Source of the DNA: Archegozetes longisetosus
Taxonomy: Eukaryota > Arthropoda > Arachnida > Sarcoptiformes > Trhypochthoniidae
Assembly (NCBI GenBank): GCA_018873245.2
Contig: JAEMBT020000001.1
Location: 10,942,220-11,006,219, forward strand
Direction: 5' to 3'
Length of the DNA: 64,000 nucleotides
Below the pieces are notes generated by a model, which was not told where the DNA came from, ran no database searches, and saw only the letters and a list, made by a program, of their open reading frames with translations. The position numbers and the translations under genes are program-made. Positions 33,169-44,235 of this stretch are shown here, piece after piece; within the stretch, counting starts at the first letter, position 1; the number at the start of each line of letters is the position of its first letter.

Positions 33169-34393
33169 ACATTGAGATTGAACCCAGTTTTCTGTTTTCA
33201 AGCATTTATTTTTGTAATTTAGTTCAAATTTATCAATTTATATGTCAATAAGAATAGTACAATTTGACTTGATTGCTTTGATTATAGATCAATTACATAA
33301 GTCAGATAAAAATTTAACAGGTCTTAACAGTTTTAGATGTCTGTTACTTACAAGGATTCGACTTCTGTTTTACGAAATATGTCATAAAGCAGAGGTTCCT
33401 AGGAAGTGGGTCGCGAAGAGATTTTGGTGGGCAGTGAGAGGATATGAAGAGTAGTGGTTGGCAAAAATAAATTCTCATAAGACTTTTGAGTAATAATAAG
33501 ATATCTACTCTATACTTAATGGAAAATTTTATCAATTGATACCTATTCAGTCAACTTATTTATGTGAAAGCGTTTTTTAAGTCTAACTTATCTAAAGAAC
33601 AAATAGAGATTAAGTCTTGCAGTTGAAAATTATTTAAGACACGCTCTAACTAAGATTGTGCTCGATATTGACAAACTTTACTGTAAAATACCTTTGCTTT
33701 GATTTAATTCAATAAAATTCTGTAATTTTAATTAATTTTATTTTATAGGTCACCAAAAGAATCTATGGGAATTGAAGTTATAAATGACATTAAATTCAGG
33801 TGAACAAATTGCAATTATTCGAGGCCTGTGTACCGCAAGCTTTGAGAATTTCAGACTCAGTAGCCAACCTCCAGGCTGAGCTTGATACCAACCTCCAGGC
33901 TGAGCTTGATACTTTTGAACTCAAGCCTTGAATCGAAATTGTTAAAAAGGGAATGAGAAATTTAGAAATTTTATGTAAAATTAATATTTTTATATTTACT
34001 GCAAATCCCTGTTCAGAATTATGTTATAATAAACTATTATTTTAAAATGCATTCACACATCTAATTGCATTCAAGAAAATGGTTTAATTGAGTTTTATAC
34101 TGCATTCAAATATAAGTTTGAACTCAAGTTATTGCTTATAAGTTATGCATGATTGAGGTCGCTTGTATCCATTGGTGTTAGATTAATCAACTGTTTCAAT
34201 AACTAATCGAGAGTAAGAAAAACTTCAGACGATCTATAAAGTGTAAAATCTTTATTTTTGTTTATAAACCCAGCATTAAGATTGAATTTTAAACTATTCA
34301 TTCCATAAATGAGTTAGAGAATGAGCAAAAGAATGACAATACAAGTGATAATCAAATTAAAAATGTTGTTTATTATCAAACATTAAAACTTAG
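33169..34393. other. intergenic, small repeats
   Basis: No gene seen. It contains a 24-bp perfect tandem duplication at 33864-33911. The open frames at 33242-33535 on both strands overlap each other and have no motif. Confidence 0.4.
33864..33911. repeat. 24-bp tandem duplication
   Basis: CCAACCTCCAGGCTGAGCTT plus GATA occurs twice head to tail (33864-33887 and 33888-33911) with no difference, so it is recent. Confidence 0.9.
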
Positions 34394-34395
34394 TA

Positions 34396-34534
34396 AAGTG
34401 GCGGAAATTTATTTTTGTCTGTCGAAGCTTTCATTAAAAATTTTTATAAGAAGATGTCATTTCAATCGTTCATGAAAGCTTCATTGAAAGCTTTAGTGAA
34501 AGCTTCGACAGGCAAAAATAAATTTCCACAACTT
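34396..34534. mobile_element. 139-bp MITE
   Basis: Inverted repeats of about 40 bp (left AAGTGGCGGAAATTTATTTT, mirrored on the right) with TA flanks at 34394-34395 and 34535-34536. GAAAGCTTC motifs repeat inside. Non-coding. A (TA)n run lies further on at 34738-34755. Confidence 0.8.
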
Positions 34535-34764
34535 TACATTCCCTTACTCTTTCAAATGAATATCGAATTCCACGCATTTATATTTTCATGAAATTAAATA
34601 TCAGCTCTTTTAGTTAACTCAATTACAAACAAGCATTTTGTTGGTGTCCAAATATTTAGAGTATTGTAAAAAGAATAACGATAATAATCGAGTATGTTTT
34701 TTTATATAATCATAAGTATTGTCAAAATAGTATAAAATAATATATATATATATATTAAAATGCA

Positions 34765-36627
34765 TTATTTGAAAAGTAGTAAGTATAGAATTTGAAACAA
34801 TCGAAGTTTGCATCTGAAATTACTTAAAGAAAGCAAACGTATGAATACTTCAATTGAAAATACTGAAAACGAAACCAAAATTCCAATAATTAACATATAA
34901 AGAGTACTCTGTAAATGACTCAAACCAATAGTTTTATTAATATAGCGTGGATCTTCTCCATCAGAACTCCATTGATTTAGCGAAATTTGACTTTTGTTTT
35001 TCAGAATTTTTCTATTAATCGCAAGTCTCCAGTAATCAAGTAAACCTCCTTTAATGATATCTGAAATACTAAATTAAGTCTATTAAAATTAGCTGAAAAT
35101 CTAATTCTACAATTCTTACAGGTAATTGAATTCTTTCACAAACTCGAAGTCTTTTCGCATCGCAATGGCGTTGAAATCAAGATTTATTGTTGATTCTTCG
35201 GTATGTGGCGGCAAATAAAATGAATTTTTGTCAACTCTTTGGATTTCATCACTGAAAAAGCCTCGAGTTGATATAAAAGCATATGCTTTCTGTGAGGTTT
35301 TAATCAAATCTAGACCGTTATCACGAGATTCTATTGGTTCTATGAATGTTCCAATTTCATGAATAACACCAACATTTTGTTTCTATAAAAGGATGATAAA
35401 AAATTACTTGCATCATAATTAAGTTTTTATGAGATAAAAATTTCATCTACTGATTCGTATGATTGAATAAGCATTAATATAATGTTAATCAGGTTTTAAA
35501 AAATTCATCTAATTTATACCTTAAATAATTGAAGAAACGATGTGCCTTTCGCTACAATGACTTGTATCTGACCATTTCTTTGAGCGATTGCTAATTCCGT
35601 CAATGTATCGATAGTTTTAACATGTGGCGAAACTGTCATTATAGAGTAAAGACAACCACTATAACTCCGTGTCAGTATGAGATACGCAAAAAGCCAAATC
35701 GACATGATAATTCTTGAATTTACAGTAAAAAAGTGTATATACTTTTTTTGTCTCACCGACAAAACTATAGATTTCAGTTGTTCCTCTCTGTTGAAACATC
35801 GAGATATAATCGTTTTGACGAGTAAATTAATAACTATTGTTGCGATAACACACACCCAAACCCAATAATCGAAAGGTTTAATTATTAACATTAAATTTGG
35901 CTTTACTTTAGGATAAGAAGTAATGAATGTCAATGAAGAGATTGTATGCGGAATTGAGAAAGTGACAGCTCCTAATCGTTCTTCATTAATTGAGAGTTCA
36001 GAGATTCCAAGATCAGCTCTCTGTAAATTTTATTTGTTCTTTTTAAGATTTCTTATACTATAAATAACATGCAATTTCTACTTAATCGTAAAAGTATTTG
36101 TATGAACTTAAAATATGTTTATATTGCTAATTCCTATGAAATGTGAAGAAAATACATGTACAGAAGCTGTAAGCTATAAAATGGAAAAATTTCGAATCAT
36201 AATAACCATAAAGCATTTGTTGAAAATGTATACTAGAATGAAAGCTTAGACTAAGACTGAATCTTTTGAAGAAATTATTTATAAATTTAATAAATAATTG
36301 TTAATTATTTAACAATATTTTAACTCGATGACACTTCAAAATAGTTTCCAAAATTGCTTTTCGAGCTGATTTGTCTTTTTTTGAAGAATCCAGATTTAAA
36401 ATACTGATAATTAAACAAAATGTCCAAACCTTTGAAACTATTTGACCAATAATTCCAGTCCATGAGTTGTTTGGCAATCTCGCACCCCAATCATCGTTGC
36501 AGTTGATTACTGCAAAAGTGAAATTCAAATATTTTCTCAAAGCTAAGATGATTTCAACTTCAATGCCTTCATTGAGTAGCCAGGTTTCAGTGCCTTTATC
36601 ATAATTCAAGGTTACGAATGGTGAAAT
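34765..36627 (-). CDS. ionotropic (variant glutamate) receptor, N-terminus missing
   Basis: Ligand-gated cation channel of the arthropod IR/iGluR superfamily, expected in sensory-neuron membranes. Four exons keep one frame: 36627-36430, 36020-35520, 35382-35120 and 35068-34765 (421 residues). Exon 1 is ligand-binding lobe S1 (ETWLLNEGIEVEII, WTGIIGQIVSK). Exon 2 continues with RADLGISELSINEERLG, then the first membrane helix (FDYWVWVCVIATIVINLL), the pore region and the channel helix (LFAYLILTRSYSGCLYSIMT). Exon 3 carries lobe S2. Exon 4 ends with the last membrane helix (YMLIIGILVSFSVFSIEVF). The Arg in NEERLG sits where iGluRs bind the amino-acid carboxylate, which many divergent IRs lose. 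The signal peptide and amino-terminal part are not found; they must be in an upstream exon I could not recognise, or are lost. Confidence 0.85.
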
Positions 36628-37465
36628 CTTTAAGTAAGAAGCATTAATTAATGAGTTTCATTAAGTTCTCAAACAATTTTTTCCTATTCAATAAATTCGT
36701 TGTTATATTAAATATAAAATTATAGTTAAGTTTTATCAAATTTCACTCTCTTCAAAAGTCACAGGAATATATTTTTTATTAATTAAATCAATTTTTTGAT
36801 AAATAAAAACTATGATTATAGTTCAAAAGTTGAACCAGAAGTCTTCTGATAACATGTCAGACTTCTAGATATAACAAGGCCAGCGGTTCCTAAACTTTTT
36901 CTTCGCGCATATAAGTGAATTTCACGACCAACCAAAATATTTTAGCGATCAAATCCATGCAATATATTTAGAAAGATAACTAAGTTTATTTGATTTGTGA
37001 GGCGATCTTCAACAAAACTGAATTGGCACTTTCCGAAGCAAATCATCATAAAATGAACAGATGACCAGCAAATTTTTTCTGATTTATGAACTTGAAACCT
37101 CCTATTCACTGATGAACCTAATTTCTTCCATTTACTTCAGAATGAGTTGTCAAATTCTAATAAAATGAACTAAAATTTGACTACTCGAAAGCTGCAGTCA
37201 CATTTTGACTAACCCACCATCTTGTAATCCCTCACTAAACCATACTGTCTCACAAGATGTTTATCTATTTTTGAATTTTAGATCTTATAAACTGTATTTT
37301 AGATGTTATAATGAAAAACAAATTCTTAAATAACAGTTGTTATTTTACATAATAGAGCTTTAGCACTACCTATAGCATGTATTTAATGCTTACTTTTAGT
37401 GTTGAACATTCATTACGTTGTCCTGTACTTATAATTTAATTGTATTTCATTTGTGATTATATCGT
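36628..37465. other. intergenic; possible hAT-type end
   Basis: No gene seen. CAGCGGTTCCTAAACTTTTT at 36881-36900 looks like the terminal repeat of a hAT non-autonomous element; the other end was not found. The first exon of the ionotropic receptor may lie here but could not be identified. Confidence 0.3.
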
Positions 37466-37466
37466 A

Positions 37467-37677
37467 CTACCACCTCCAAAAGTCTTTGTAAAAATTCAAA
37501 TTTCGCAGAAAATTATAGTCAAAATTTTGAGAGAATGTTATAAAATTCACTATCACAAAATATTATTTTATGAATGCATACTATCATTACTATAAACTTT
37601 TTAAAGTTAAAAATTAAAGTTTTATTTCAATCATAAATTTTGGCGCAGAGTTTAACAAAAGCTTTTGGAGGTAATAG
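37467..37677. mobile_element. MITE with mariner-like inverted repeats
   Basis: About 211 bp between TA dinucleotides (37465-37466 and 37678-37679). The left end is CTACCACCTCCAAAAGTC and the right end its diverged reverse complement. The CCAAAAGTCTTTG core is shared with the short elements at 8618 and 62209 and resembles the mariner ends at 26352 and 28260. Confidence 0.75.
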
Positions 37678-38296
37678 TACATTATTTCAAACTCTTGGAC
37701 CCCTAATTCAATTCAATGAAGCCAGTATTCATCTATTTTTGACTTACTGTCATAAAGATTCGAATTACAAGTTAAGTCTAAATATAAATAAGCAGAACTA
37801 AAAGTTGTAAATTTTCGTTGATTAATTAGTTCGTTACTGTTCAGTATTGTCTCTTAATTTATTTTAGATTCAGTTAAGTTTCAAAATATTATTAGAATAT
37901 TGTTTTCGTTATTTATATTTATTACAAACCTGATTAGTTGCTACATGAAGAAGCCGTCCTCTCAAATCTAATTTTGATGACATCAATCAATTATAATTCT
38001 CAAATCAACAGGTTAAAATTCTACATTAATCAGAATTTGTACAGATATGTTCATGTAAAAAGCTTTCACTCAATTTTTCCTCTTGTGTAACACGTTTTAT
38101 TATTGAAAAACAACAGAATCATAAAACTTATTCAATATTTCACATATACATATAAATATGTTTACTAGAAAAACATTAGGGTAAATTATAATTTGCAAAT
38201 ATGATACTCATACCGCAGATTCGTCGACATCATTATGATAAAAGCAATATCGATTTCCTAATTTATTTATTACTTATTTTATGGAATGAGAATATA

Positions 38297-38869
38297 TGGG
38301 GTGACAATTCGTATCCCAACGATTTTAAAGGGGCATAACTTTTTTATTATTAAAGATATTTTACTAAAAGTATGTCAGATTAAGGGAAAAAATATTTTTT
38401 AATAATCAAGAAATTGATCCTTATTTTCGGCACAGTCCATAATTCTTGAGTGTAAAGACTGATAGACACGTTTTAATAACTCTCACTGTTGTCAGTTCGG
38501 CAATCAATTCATTGGCGCCGGTGGTTCACATTCCTAGACAGCCTGTTCTCCAGATATTACTAATTGTGACTATTTTTGTGGAGATATCTCAAAAACAGAG
38601 TTTATACAATTGAGATCAGAGATATCGGACACTTAAAACAATGCATTAGAAGGAAATGAATCAAATCAATAATAATAGAGAGTTATTGAAACGTATCTAT
38701 CAGTCTTTACACTCAAGAATTGTGAACTGTATTAAAAATAAGGGTCAATTTCTTGATCATTAAAAAATATAATTCTTTTCCTTTAATTTTATGTACATTT
38801 TAGTAATAATCCTTAATAATAAAAAAGTTATGCCCCTTCAAAATCGTTGGAATACGAATTGTCACCCCA
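38297..38869. mobile_element. 573-bp palindromic element with TA flanks
   Basis: Arms of about 190-200 bp: the left begins TGGGGTGACAATTCGTAT and the right ends with its reverse complement. Matching continues through CACTCAAGAATT-type motifs to a unique centre of about 170 bp. TA occurs at both borders (38295-38296 and 38870-38871). Non-coding, Tc1/mariner-type by its flanks. Confidence 0.8.
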
Positions 38870-38871
38870 TA

Positions 38872-40024
38872 TTTGTAGTCACAACATCAAATTTATTAGA
38901 TTAAATAAATTGACTCAAATAAAGAAATGTCGATTGACATGAATGTAAGGATTCTTTAGAAATTTCCTTATATGATATTCATGAAAATATTTTTAATGTG
39001 ACAACAAATGCATCTTTTGCGGCGCAACAAAACACTGCTCAATATGTTACAACAACGATAACTTTTACAATACAATACAAAAACATTTCTTATTCATTGT
39101 CAATATTTTGCTGTATTTATAATATATGAGTATGTTTAAATAAAGCATGGCATTAATGTAGAAGCATTGTAATGTAAAAGTGTGGACATTCTGTTAATAG
39201 AAATGTAATATAAATACGCAAATTAAGATTGGATATCTTATAACAGTTATAAAAATTTTAGCTCAAGTCCCATATAATAGAAAGAATTCAAATAGCGTAC
39301 ATCTTATAAAAAGTTACTAAATTTTTGGATGTTTTAATCTACTTCCTAAGATCCAGTCTTAAAATATAGCATCTAAAAAATTTTAATCGAAATAAAAATA
39401 AGGAAAACAAGTGTCCATGTGAATTAAGACTTAAATTTACAAGCATACTAGGCATTTGCAAACTATTTACGTGTCGTCAACAGAGAAAAATAGACACCGA
39501 TGTATTCAAACATGAATTTCAAATTGAAAAATACCGAAAACTAGGTATTTTTAATAAATATATGTGCACACTTACATTTCTCACGCGATTCGAATATGTC
39601 AATATGATTGTCAAGAATCGTGAAAAGTTCTTCTAAGTTTTTGAGAAGATCATAAAATTATTTTATTTCGATGTATTTTTTAATGTAGCATTTGAATTTG
39701 AAGTCTTTTTCTCATTCAATTATGGCTTATTCTGTGTGAAAGGCCTAAATATTTTCTGAATACCTTTAGATTCTTGATTTTCAAAAATATTTTACTATAC
39801 GGATATTTTTAAAAGAGTTATATTTAAAGCTATATAAAAGCTTCTTATCCGTTTTTTATTTAAGTTGATACAAAATAGAATTTATTAAAATTCAGTGAGT
39901 GAGAGTTTAAGCGATTAATAATATAATCTCCATTAAGATGAACAATTTGTCGTTATCTACTGGTACTAGAATTGAATACATTTTGATAATTATAGTTTCC
40001 CTACATTTCGAGATGTGCTTCACC
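38872..40024. other. intergenic, no gene seen
   Basis: AT-rich sequence without recognisable protein, RNA or repeat structure. Confidence 0.4.
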
Positions 40025-40520
40025 GATTAGTAATCCCAAATTATCATCCACGCGACTTCAGCTTCCAGAATTCTAATACTTCGGCGACTCCACGCATTTG
40101 CAACTGGATTAATATCTGGCGATTTTGGAGGTCGTAGGGGCCAGTTAGTCAGGAGTAAAGTTTTGATTGAACCACTTTATCACAAACGCTGCATTATGAA
40201 TCGTTGAATTATTCCCATAAAAAATTGTTGCCCTCCTCGAACTTATCCACACTATAAGATAAAACGCTCTATCTAATATTCTCACTATTAAAACTATCAT
40301 TGATTCTATCCAGAGGTCCTAAACAACAAGCACTCATTATATCAAAAACTGATACAGGTCCTCGACCAGAAATCGCTACAGACCTGATGTAGAGCTCATA
40401 CAATGCTTTCTTAGTAGACCACCGAACCAGTGTGTGGACAAAAGAACCTGTTTGAAAAGGCTCTCATCCACGAGTATGGTTGTATGCCATAGATTAAAAT
40501 CTATATAATTTGTTGCCAAA
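40025..40520 (-). pseudogene. Tc1-like transposase fossil
   Basis: Read on the minus strand and across several frame changes and stops, the order of Tc1-type motifs is clear: ILVDESLF (first catalytic Asp), RSVAISGRGPVSVFD, CCLGPLDRIN, a degraded FYGNNSTIHNA where the second Asp would be, and NWPLRPPKSPDINPVANAW near the third acidic residue. No inverted repeats were located. An old, inactive copy. Confidence 0.65.
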
Positions 40521-42120
40521 TTATAGTCTCTATAAGCCTGATGTTCAGCACTTAAATATAGGGGTATAAACTGAGGAGATCAGATCCAGAAAATTTTGAT
40601 TTGGTGTTAGTCTATTAGATGGTTCTGTAATAACTAACATATAAATTTTAGTTCACGAGTTCGAATGACACTCTAAAACTATTAATACAATGAAATTTAG
40701 AGCTTTGTCACTGATTTAAGTGTAGAAAAAGGTAACAAAACTTTAAAAGTACTTCACTGAACAGACAAAGCACTGATTCATTGCATTTGAACTTTCAATA
40801 AAAGGATAGTAACTATGATTTTGTTTGCTTATAAACAAACTTGGTATGATATACTAAAACCTATGAATATTTTTACATGTTAGATGCATTAAGTTCAAAA
40901 TAAACATTTAAAACGCACAAAGCATAACACAATAATAAGCGTATTTCGTGACAAAATTTATTGTCAGAATATTGCACAGAGCTTCGTGGTAATTGTTTTG
41001 TTTTTGATATCCTTCGTTATCTTAAGTTATTGCAATAGAATCCATACAATTGTGTTGTTTACATAACCTAAGAGACCACCTGATCTGATCTTCGATCAAA
41101 TATTTTTTCTTACACTCTTTCGGGCGATCTATTTTTCAGATATTTGAACATCCTAATTAAACTTCTGATTCGTAGACTCGTATATATCATATTTAACACT
41201 AAATTAGAATCAAAGGATGGAATAGAGATTTATTTTAGAGGTAGGATCGTGCTGACGATCACGCTAAGGCTCAAATGTCCATCACATTTTGATCTTTTAA
41301 ATCTTTTAATAATGTATGATTCATAAAATTCTAATTTGAATTCACACAATTCAATTTTTTTATTATAACGTTCGAACGGATTCAATGCTTTGCAGTTTCT
41401 CTTAAATCTAACTTTGAAGAATGAAATGAGATGTATTCATCTGAAGGTATATTTGCCTTAATAGACATTTATGTACTATATTTTCAATCGTGAATTTGCA
41501 GCAAGGCCGTTAGTATTAGATTTACGAGTTTACTTTCGACGAATAGTACTTGGAGTTGATAAACCCTACAGAAGATAAGCATACAAATCTACAGAGAGAC
41601 AGATACCTTATGTATAGTAGTATACACAAATACGCAAACAAGAGTTAAATACATTATATTAAGATATTCGCATTTATACGTTTGAACCATCTCAATAATT
41701 TTTAATAGTGAAATTATAACACGAAATCACGCCTTGTTAGCTCAGCCATTACACGTATGTAAACTTAAATGGGCCCATAAATTCCTGGAATTTTAATCGT
41801 TATCGTTAATTGAATTTATTCCGACTAGTTATGGGCCCACCTAATACATATACGTATATATAGGTTTCATAACTATCTATATTCATTTACCAAAGTTATG
41901 ATTGCCTCATATTCGAGGTATGAAAACAATACCAAATACCACCGTCCGTACAATTTTCTATCAATACAATGGCACTTCGAGCACTTCTTGTCATCGAATA
42001 TCTAAAGCTAACTATATTTAGGTATCTGTCAGTTGTGACACACAAAATGTGATAAATTAGTGAAAAATTAGACAATAGTTTAATTTGAAAGATCTAAATA
42101 CATAACTGGATCTTTAGAGT
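40521..42120. other. intergenic; small GGGCCC hairpin
   Basis: No gene seen. At 41769-41840, TGGGCCCATAA and its reverse complement bracket about 50 bp, a candidate tiny hairpin element. The open frame at 41144-41326 has no motif. Confidence 0.35.
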
Positions 42121-42393
42121 TTAAAATAATGTAATCATCATTGACATGATTATCTTTCCTATTAGTATACCTGCTACTAATAGTGAAAGTATATAATTAG
42201 ATGGTTTTTGCAATTTATTGTGATATATGTAAGCTATTATGGCGACTAAATTTGATACCACAGTCAATAAAGCTACAACTGATAGTATAACACTAACAGT
42301 AATGTTACTTATACTAATTCTACTTTCAATATCTGCAGTCTTAATTTTGTTGATTAAATCTAAACTTGAATTATTACAATCAAATAAATTCAT
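42121..42393 (-). pseudogene. rhodopsin-type GPCR fragment (helices 1-2)
   Basis: A 90-residue frame starts with a short N-terminus containing an N-glycosylation site (NNSS). It then gives helix 1 (VSVILSVVALLTVVSNLVAI, with the Asn of the GN-V motif) and a short loop (KLQKPSNY). Helix 2 follows (ILSLLVAGILIG). KLQ-x-PSNY-x-LSLxxADxLIG is typical of aminergic and muscarinic-like receptors. The helix-2 Asp that is almost invariant is Gly here (VAGIL). The frame ends right after helix 2, and no later helices were found downstream on this strand. It could be a first exon, but the lost Asp favours a fossil. Confidence 0.55.
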
Positions 42394-42894
42394 ATAATTT
42401 TATAATTTATAAGTAGATAATTTAATATGAACTCATCTGATTTTAATGAATTGATTGGTGACACGAAAATTGAAGATGAATATTAACAAATGAGTCGATT
42501 TTTTGCCTATGGAAATGAATTATTAATGAATAATAAATATCTGATAAGACTTTTCCAAAAGATTCTAAATATTATCAGAATTACTATTGAGAGCTTGTTC
42601 TTTTCTAACAGTTAATTCATGCAATAAAGATATTCAAATAATAAGATGAAAACCATTCGAGTACTTGAGAAAAATGGTCAACTATCTCAGAAAATAAATA
42701 TTTCTCAATTGGATGGGATAAAAGTGTAAAAGTATTCTATCACTCCTAGAATATGGGAAATTCTATTTTAATTCTAACTTCGATTAAAATCCTATCAGAT
42801 TGAATTTCAAATCAAATTTTTTGTTGATAAAGCAGTTTTAATTACTCCTTCATAAAACTTATTATGCTAATTATTCTTTTGGAGTTTTATTAGT
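42394..42894. other. intergenic, no gene seen
   Basis: AT-rich spacer between the receptor fragment and the DM9 gene. Nothing recognised. Confidence 0.4.
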
Positions 42895-43330
42895 TTATTG
42901 ATTACAGACTAATATCTCATGATTTCCGCAATCAGAATGTTCTGAACTTCCAAAAGGATAATAGAACTTGTAGTCAACTCTTCCGATAATGTCAGAATCT
43001 CCTTCAGAGTTATGTAATGCACATCTTCCTACATAAATCGGTTGTCCATTAGATTTTTTTCCCGACACAAAAGCATTATGTGGTAATGGATCAGTTCCAT
43101 GTCTCGGAACCCATTCAACATTCTTTCCGACCAGCACTTCATAGTTTTCAGTTTTGAGTTCGATTTCTTTTCCGCCATAAGCCAAATGACAACCAATTTT
43201 GGCGTTTGCTTTTCCAGGGATCAAATCTGATTCTACTTTATGTCTGCAAATATACAATGGATTCTTATGCAAATCCAATCCTCCAATCACTGCATCACTT
43301 GGAATCGTATTGTTGACAACATTGATCCAG
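42895..43330 (-). CDS. DM9-repeat protein, last exon
   Basis: After an acceptor at TTTTAAG|C, an exon of 436 bp encodes two DM9 (DUF3421-type) repeats. Repeat 1 is W-x(7)-TIPSDAVIGGLDLHKNPLYI, then LIPGKANAKIGCHLAYGGKE and YEVLVGK. Repeat 2 is VEWVPRHGTDPLPHNAFVSG, then QPIYVGRCALH, IIGRVDY and HEILVCNQ. DM9 proteins are cytosolic or secreted in invertebrates; some bind mannose and take part in recognition of microbes. Six Cys are present. The first exon was not found; the phase (two bases supplied by it) fits the short Met-Ser/Thr-Trp start usual in this family. It lies just downstream of the alpha-mannosidase gene on the same strand. Confidence 0.82.
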
Positions 43331-44235
43331 CTTAAAATACATTTTTCTATTAAGAATTAGAAGAAGAATTAGACTTGCGTTTATTTAATTGCATCACACA
43401 ATACAAATATGCCAAATAGAGTATGAACTAAAACTCTACAGTAACTTTGACGATAATTCTAACCTTTCAATTAAAATATTGATCAACATTTTGAATATAC
43501 ATTAGAATCACGAATCATTCAGTTGAATCAAATTAAAGTCTAAAAATAGTTCAAAATTTTCTGAGCACCCACTAAAGATAATAGCTAATATAGATTTTTT
43601 GTATTAAAGTTTATGCTCGATATGGCGTAAGCTCACAATTTATCCAAGTTTATTGACAATTACAGTGTTAACTATTAATTCTACGTATAAATTACGATCC
43701 TGTTAAGCTCAGGATAAGTACCGTGGGTTACCAGCCCCTAAAACTTCATCTTCAAAATATTTGACACTTTGACCAACATGTCTTTACAGGTCTATAATTC
43801 TAAATGTGAAACAGATTTCACTATATATCAGATGGTATAGTTATGTCATTGATATTAAATAGTGCTTCTCAAACTATTCTCTCGTGGATCTCCTTCACTG
43901 TGAGTCATTGTGTTTTCTATATGACGTAATGCTAAAATTTACTTTTTAATCTCCACTTCTGATTCACGGGGTAGAATTTGAAAGGCATTGGGTTGTACTT
44001 TTACGATAATTTATCTGAGTTTTTATATCTTATGGATCAGATCACTTCTTTCGAAAATGATTCTCTGCAAACTATATCTCGTTTCATGAACAAATAGCTA
44101 AATAATTCACGATGCGATCGAAAAATTTTCATTGAAATACATTTTTATATTGAAGTTTGATAGTTGATCAAAGTGTAAATATGTTTGGAAACTTCAAATC
44201 TACTATTATTCCACACGAGCCGTTTCCTAGTTGCA
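43331..44235. other. intergenic or first intron of the DM9 gene
   Basis: No coding sequence recognised. AGTGCTTCTCAAACTATTCT at 43861-43880 looks like a hAT-type terminal repeat without a partner. The missing first DM9 exon should lie within or beyond this stretch. Confidence 0.3.
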
